Shown here in pieces: positions 6,952 to 10,560 of a DNA stretch of 10,560 bases. Source of the DNA: an uncultured Haemophilus sp. (GTDB lineage Bacteria > Pseudomonadota > Gammaproteobacteria > Enterobacterales > Pasteurellaceae); NCBI GenBank assembly GCA_902482195.1, contig CABSZQ010000019.1, positions 1-10,560 of the forward strand, read 5' to 3'. The translations under genes were made by a program, and so were the position numbers. How positions within the stretch are numbered: position 1 is the first letter of the stretch; each line of letters begins with the position of its first letter. The notes below the pieces were generated by a model. The model saw only the letters and a list, made by a program, of their open reading frames with translations, did not search any database and had not been told where the DNA came from.

Positions 6952-8397
6952 TTACACTTCGTTTATAATCCGATATACCCAGTTTTCTAACGGGTCATTT
7001 AAGCGTTTCATTTCTTGACGCATTTCTTCCAGCATCTCTTTTTTGACTGCTTCATATTCCGGTTTGTAGAACAAATTATGCATTTCAGCCGGATCATTTT
7101 TCACATCATAAAGCTCACAAATGTCTGACGCATTAAACACTAATTTATAGTCTTTACGATGCCACATACGTTGTTCAAAGTAAACGAAATGCCCAGCTAA
7201 CTGTGCCAATATTCCTTTTCGTTGATTATCTTGATGTTGACGAACGATCGGTAAAATACTTTCCCCTTCAAAAGCTTGAGGAATAGGTTGATTAGCAAGA
7301 TCATAAACGGTCGAGGTTAAATCGTGGAGATAAACAAGGTTATCATCCTGTTGATTAACGCGGTTTGAATTCGGGTCTTTGATAATCATCGGAATGTTGT
7401 AGGTGGTATCAAACATGAATTCGCCTTTTTCAATCATTCGATGAGCGCCCATTGCATCCCCATGGTCAGCAGTCGCCACAATAAAAGTGCGGTCATAAAT
7501 GCCTTTGTTTTCTAAGAAAGTAAACAACTCGCCAATTGCATCATCAATCAAGGTGATATAACCCCAGAATTTTGTGATGACGTCTTTCCAATGATCTTCG
7601 CTTGCCTCCCACATGCCCCACATTTTAGAGATGGTACGATAGTGTCCTGGTTTGCCTTCTAGTGGTTTGAAGAAGCTTTCATCTAGTACCACATCTTCTT
7701 TTCGATACATGGAATAATAAGGTTCCGGCACGATACAAGGTGTATGTGGCCCCCAGAAATTAATCCATGTGAAGAACAGTTTATTTTCAGCGAGCGATTG
7801 GCTGATATAGCTTTTCGCCTCATCAATAATAAAATACGGGATGGTTTGTTCTTTTGTGCCTGAAAGCAAACCACAAAGCTCTTGTACGCGCAAATGTGGG
7901 TTATCACCGAAATAAGCACGACTCACTTCAGGAATGTCATAGCCTTTTTCATCTAACCATTCTTTATAACGATTGGAATGTGTCGGCGGTTGGTTGAACA
8001 CTAAATTTTTATACACGCCACTGCCTGGGTAACCATAGCCGTCAAAGTTATGCCCTTTAATGCCATAATCTTCCGGTACGGATTTTGTACCCACGTGCCA
8101 TTTACCCACAACATAGGTGTTATAGCCGTCTAGTTTACCGATGTTTGGTGCAGCTTCGCTCACTTCACCTGTACCGCCTTTTTCGCCATTACGAATGATG
8201 CCATGTGTGGATGGCATTAAACCGGTAAAGAGTGATGTTCGTGCGGGTCCACAAACTGAAGCTGGCGTAAAGGCATTATTAAAACGTACGCCATCTTTCG
8301 CTAAACGGTCGATATTCGGAGTTTTGACGATCTGGTGACCATAAGCTCCCAGCATATCTTTACGCACTTGGTCGAGTAAAATATAGATAATGTTCAT
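6952..8397 (-). CDS. Cytoplasmic S1-family sulfatase (Cys-type)
   Basis: Formylglycine-dependent sulfatase that releases sulfate from a sulfate ester. It has 481 residues. The modification motif is Cys49-Gly-Pro-Ala-Arg53 followed by TSLFTG, the Cys-type form that anSME matures. Other active-site positions are Asp9/Gln10 (LLDQ, metal), Lys99/His101 (GKWHVG), His218 (GPHTP), Asp311/His312 (TADHGD) and Lys324. The protein starts MNIIYILLDQ with no signal peptide, so it should act in the cytoplasm on imported substrate. The C-terminal subdomain (about 385-481) includes the usual ELYDVKNDPAEMHNL. The segment before GKWH is a few residues shorter than in most relatives. I chose the ATG at 8395-8397 because AAGGA lies 6 bases before it; an in-frame TTG at 8403 has no such site. 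The pairing with the upstream symporter recalls E. coli YidK-YidJ. The exact substrate cannot be named. Confidence 0.94.
   Translation of the reverse strand: MNIIYILLDQVRKDMLGAYGHQIVKTPNIDRLAKDGVRFNNAFTPASVCGPARTSLFTGLMPSTHGIIRNGEKGGTGEVSEAAPNIGKLDGYNTYVVGKWHVGTKSVPEDYGIKGHNFDGYGYPGSGVYKNLVFNQPPTHSNRYKEWLDEKGYDIPEVSRAYFGDNPHLRVQELCGLLSGTKEQTIPYFIIDEAKSYISQSLAENKLFFTWINFWGPHTPCIVPEPYYSMYRKEDVVLDESFFKPLEGKPGHYRTISKMWGMWEASEDHWKDVITKFWGYITLIDDAIGELFTFLENKGIYDRTFIVATADHGDAMGAHRMIEKGEFMFDTTYNIPMIIKDPNSNRVNQQDDNLVYLHDLTSTVYDLANQPIPQAFEGESILPIVRQHQDNQRKGILAQLAGHFVYFEQRMWHRKDYKLVFNASDICELYDVKNDPAEMHNLFYKPEYEAVKKEMLEEMRQEMKRLNDPLENWVYRIINEV
7485..7493 (+). repeat. Uptake signal sequence core (USS)
   Basis: AAGTGCGGT preceded by AA and followed by CATAAAT, inside the sulfatase gene just upstream (on the minus strand) of the part encoding Asp311/His312. 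Confidence 0.9.
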
Positions 8398-8419
8398 ACA
8401 CAATCCTTATCTATTTTAA

Positions 8420-8440
8420 GGGCGTACGTGATGTACGCCC
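8420..8440 (-). terminator. Intercistronic hairpin between symporter and sulfatase genes (possible attenuator)
   Basis: GGGCGTAC (8420-8427) and GTACGCCC (8433-8440) are perfect 8-base complements around a 5-base loop, 6 bases after the symporter stop. On the minus strand only TTAAAATAG follows, not a clean T run, so complete termination is unlikely. Partial termination or protection of the symporter mRNA end would give different amounts of membrane transporter and soluble sulfatase. The sulfatase ribosome site lies 10 bases beyond. Confidence 0.6.
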
Positions 8441-8446
8441 GACTGC

Positions 8447-10159
8447 TTAATGTTGGTTAGAAAGATGTAATTGATGTTCTGTTTTTTCATTTTTTGGTCT
8501 AAAGACAATCAACACGATGAGTTGTAATACTGCATACACTTCCAACACTAACATTGGATTGCCATCTGGTGAAGCAATACCTACTGGTGATAAGAAAGCA
8601 TAAAGCGCAATTAACCCAAGAATCAATGAAACAGACGTCACTTTAATGTATTTCCAATTGGTTAAATCTACGTCGCCTTTATTGACGGTATTTTCCACAT
8701 AAGGCTCACGTTTTAAGAATTGACCTAGAATCAACATGAAGACAACATCAAATACGAATAATCCGCCCATGACATACACGAAATTGATTTTCACATTGAA
8801 CACCCAAACAATACTGAAATAAAGTACTACGTGTACAAGTAAAGCAATGCGTGCCGCTAAACCTGAAACCGTTTTATTAAATAAACCCACAGCAAATAAC
8901 GCCACGATTGGAATATTCACAAAACCAGCAAAGCGTTTAGTGATTAAGAAAATACCATCTGTACCGAACATCAAAAGTGGGCCAATAATCATGGTCACAA
9001 TCGCCATAATGGTAGAGACTTTTTTCGCATAGACGATCAATTCTTGATCGGTACGTTGTTTTTTACTGATAGATGGTAATAAGTCTTTACAATAAATCGT
9101 CGCTGCAGAGTTTAAGAATGAGTTAAAGGTACTTAAAATTGCGCCGAAAAGCGCGGCAATAAAGAAACCTTGTAATGCAGTCGGCATCACTTTATTAACC
9201 AACAATGGATAAGAGGTATCAATTGGATTTAAGCCTTCACCTAAAATATGGAAACTCAATAAACCCGGTAAATTAAGAATAATCGGTAATGTGAGTAGGA
9301 AAAGTGCTGCAATTAAAATCCCTTTTTGACCAGATGCTAAATCCTTCGCCCCTAAACAACGTTGTACGATAGCTTGGTTTGTTGTCCAGTAGAAGAAGTG
9401 AACGACCATAATACCGGTAAAGATTGTTGGCCAAGGGGTTGAGTCGGTTGAACTACCAATGGCGTTCCATTTTTCAACGTGAGTGGTAGTGATAATATTC
9501 AAGCCTTCTGAAATGCTGCCATTACCTAAATAAAGCAACGCAAATACAGGCACAAGTAATGCTCCAATCACTAAGATTACCGCATTGATGGTATCGGAAA
9601 CCGCTACTGCTTTTAACCCACCAAAAATCGCATAAATTGCCCCAACCACACCGATAGCAATGACAGTATAGACAATCGCTTGTGCATAGCTTAATCCGAA
9701 AATAGTTTCTAGATTGAAGATTTTATTAAATGCAATCGCTCCGGTATAAAGTGCGGTCGGAATAACGATTAAAAGATAGAAGACTAAGAATAACCCTGAC
9801 ATAATTAAACGAGTTTGTCGGTCAAAGCGATTTTCAAAGAATTCAGGAATGGTGGTATAACCGTTACGCAAATATTTCGGCAACATATAAAGCGCCAAGA
9901 AACAAAGCGGAATTACAGTTGGCACTGTCCACGCAATAATAGAAAAGTTGTTTTGATAAGAAACAGCATTCACGCCAATCAATTGCTCTGTTGAAAGAGA
10001 GGTCAACACCATTGAGCAACCAATCACAATACCGCTTAATCCTCGTCCCGCTAAGAAATAACCTTTCGAGGTGGTTAAATCATCGTTTTTAGTACGTAGC
10101 CATGAAACATAGGCCACTAAAGCCGTTACGATGAGGAAACTCGAAACTGTTAATAGCAT
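8447..10159 (-). CDS. SSS-family sodium:solute symporter (YidK/SglT-like)
   Basis: Inner-membrane sodium-driven importer of the solute:sodium symporter (SLC5-like) family, here with 570 residues and about 14 membrane helices. The length and many motifs match E. coli YidK (571): GYFLAGRGL (33-41), [10 protein letters not shown] (53-62), [15 protein letters not shown] (ending at Asp189), [12 protein letters not shown] (256-267), GQKG, and [12 protein letters not shown] with the Ser-Thr pair of the Na2 sodium site. Against vibrio vSGLT, recalled from memory, the gate Tyr263 is kept (Tyr257), but the sugar contacts Asn260 and Lys294 become His254 and Leu288, so galactose or glucose is not the likely cargo. 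I chose the ATG at 10157-10159 for its excellent AAGGAGG; an upstream in-frame ATG at 10195 would place that site inside the gene. It is first in the minus-strand operon ahead of a cytoplasmic sulfatase, which suggests import of the sulfated substrate. Confidence 0.93.
   Translation of the reverse strand: MLLTVSSFLIVTALVAYVSWLRTKNDDLTTSKGYFLAGRGLSGIVIGCSMVLTSLSTEQLIGVNAVSYQNNFSIIAWTVPTVIPLCFLALYMLPKYLRNGYTTIPEFFENRFDRQTRLIMSGLFLVFYLLIVIPTALYTGAIAFNKIFNLETIFGLSYAQAIVYTVIAIGVVGAIYAIFGGLKAVAVSDTINAVILVIGALLVPVFALLYLGNGSISEGLNIITTTHVEKWNAIGSSTDSTPWPTIFTGIMVVHFFYWTTNQAIVQRCLGAKDLASGQKGILIAALFLLTLPIILNLPGLLSFHILGEGLNPIDTSYPLLVNKVMPTALQGFFIAALFGAILSTFNSFLNSAATIYCKDLLPSISKKQRTDQELIVYAKKVSTIMAIVTMIIGPLLMFGTDGIFLITKRFAGFVNIPIVALFAVGLFNKTVSGLAARIALLVHVVLYFSIVWVFNVKINFVYVMGGLFVFDVVFMLILGQFLKREPYVENTVNKGDVDLTNWKYIKVTSVSLILGLIALYAFLSPVGIASPDGNPMLVLEVYAVLQLIVLIVFRPKNEKTEHQLHLSNQH
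9749..9757 (+). repeat. Uptake signal sequence core (USS)
   Basis: AAGTGCGGT followed by CGGAATAAC, inside the symporter gene. Confidence 0.88.
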
Positions 10160-10164
10160 ACGCT

Positions 10165-10171
10165 CCTCCTT
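10165..10171 (-). promoter_or_regulatory. Ribosome binding site that fixes the symporter start
   Basis: AAGGAGG on the minus strand, 5 bases before the ATG at 10157-10159. It is the strongest Shine-Dalgarno in the window and favours this ATG over the upstream in-frame ATG at 10195. Confidence 0.88.
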
Positions 10172-10213
10172 GTAGAAGCCATGATTAAATTCCATTTATA
10201 GACTACTGCTAGG

Positions 10214-10241
10214 TGTATAAAGAGCATATGATAATTGTCAT
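10214..10241 (-). promoter_or_regulatory. Candidate promoter of the sulfatase operon
   Basis: On the minus strand ATGACA (10236-10241) and TATACA (10214-10219) are 16 bases apart, a fair -35/-10 pair with a start near 10207. An alternative -10, TATGCT (10223-10228), would put the start near 10216 and the CRP box at about -41.5, a class II position. The two cannot be separated by eye. Confidence 0.45.
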
Positions 10242-10246
10242 ACTGA

Positions 10247-10268
10247 TTGTGTGAGAAGGATCACAAAA
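10247..10268. promoter_or_regulatory. CRP binding site in the divergent control region
   Basis: TGTGA (10250-10254), six bases, TCACA (10261-10265): a perfect core palindrome. It lies between the divergent symporter and TauE/SafE genes and is placed so that it could activate both. This ties the sulfatase system to carbon-source control. Confidence 0.87.
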
Positions 10269-10287
10269 TTAAAATAAAGTCTATTTT

Positions 10288-10340
10288 TATAAATAATTAT
10301 GAGCAAGATCATAAATTATTTATTTATCCAAAAGAATAAT
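10288..10340 (+). promoter_or_regulatory. Candidate -10 elements of the TauE/SafE gene
   Basis: Two alternatives. TATAAA (10288-10293) would give a start near 10300, with the perfect CRP box at about -42. AATAAT (10335-10340) would give a start near 10347, with the second palindrome at about -41.5. No good -35 accompanies either, as expected for class II activator-dependent promoters. The AT-rich context makes chance matches likely. Confidence 0.35.
10297..10314. promoter_or_regulatory. Second CRP/Fnr-type palindrome, TTATGA-N6-TCATAA
   Basis: Perfect 6-base arms (10297-10302, 10309-10314) with the 6-base spacer typical of CRP-family operators. The TGTGA core is changed to TATGA in both halves. 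It could be a weak CRP site or, more interestingly, the operator of the cluster's own Crp/Fnr-family regulator. Nothing in the sequence decides between these. Confidence 0.5.
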
Positions 10341-10372
10341 AATGCCGTACTCCCACACAAAAGGAGTTTGAA

Positions 10373-10560
10373 ATGAGCTTACAGTTAATTTTTATTTTAA
10401 TTTTATGTGGTGTGATGACAAATATTATGTCCGCTATTTTTGGCATTGGTGGCGGCGTATTGATGGTGCCTATCCTCTACACCTTATTCCCACAGTTTCC
10501 TTTACAAATGATTGCTGCAACATCATTAACGATTGTCATGGGGTCATCCTTTATTAACTT
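10373..10560 (+). CDS. TauE/SafE-family membrane permease, partial (continues beyond window)
   Basis: Inner-membrane permease of the TauE/SafE (formerly DUF81) family. Some members export sulfite or organosulfur anions; many have no known cargo. Only the first 62 residues are visible: a hydrophobic helix (3-23), the family's glycine-rich GIGGG (24-28) leading into VLMVPIL, then the second helix region with AATSLTIVMG (48-57). The ATG at 10373-10375 follows AAGGAG at good spacing. It is the only plus-strand gene in the window and is divergent from the sulfatase operon across 177-213 bases of shared control sequence. The context suggests export of a sulfur oxyanion or sulfated by-product, but this is inference. 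Confidence 0.85.
   Translation, partial: MSLQLIFILILCGVMTNIMSAIFGIGGGVLMVPILYTLFPQFPLQMIAATSLTIVMGSSFIN

Noticed and set aside
6952..8397. Sulfatase as choline sulfatase (because of Asp-Gln at the metal site and a nearby EmrE-like exporter)
   Set aside because: No choline-sulfatase C-terminal region is recognisable, and the adjacent transporter is of the SSS sugar type, not a betaine/choline carrier. The Asp-Gln variant occurs in several sulfatase groups.
10157..10195. Upstream ATG at 10195 as the symporter start
   Set aside because: It would bury the AAGGAGG site in coding sequence and add 12 non-hydrophobic residues not seen in YidK; the ATG at 10159 gives a family-typical 570 residues.

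Overview
The window is AT-rich Pasteurellaceae chromosome. The best evidence is nine copies of the Haemophilus influenzae-type DNA uptake core AAGTGCGGT (or its complement). They lie both inside genes and between them, and one inverted pair serves as a terminator. Haemophilus (for example the parainfluenzae group) or a close relative such as Aggregatibacter is the likeliest source; the sequence alone does not settle the species. All genes but the last are on the minus strand, so they read from right to left.

Right to left: a divergent control region (about 10196-10372) separates a plus-strand TauE/SafE-type permease, cut by the window edge, from a minus-strand gene set. That set is an SSS-family sodium symporter, a Cys-type S1 sulfatase without signal peptide, a short Crp/Fnr-family regulator, an anaerobic sulfatase-maturating radical SAM enzyme (anSME) and an EmrE-like SMR transporter. 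The spacing suggests one operon, with a hairpin between symporter and sulfatase. The control region holds a perfect-core CRP box and a second, divergent CRP-like palindrome. My reading is a self-contained system: a sulfated small molecule is imported with sodium, its sulfate ester is cut in the cytoplasm by an anSME-activated sulfatase, and a permease of a family linked to sulfur-oxyanion export is made from the same control region. The substrate is unknown.

Next comes a periplasmic UshA/CpdB-type metallophosphatase/5'-nucleotidase with its own promoter, a textbook CRP box and a strong terminator. Beyond it lies a secreted subtype B tannase-like esterase split by a one-base frameshift at a GGGG run. 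All catalytic and galloyl-binding residues that I can place from the Lactobacillus plantarum enzyme are still present, so the lesion is recent or a sequencing error. At the left end are housekeeping genes rpe and gph (gph cut by the window edge) as a tight pair.

No rRNA, tRNA, CRISPR array, insertion sequence or phage gene was seen. No stretch longer than 300 bases lacks a gene.
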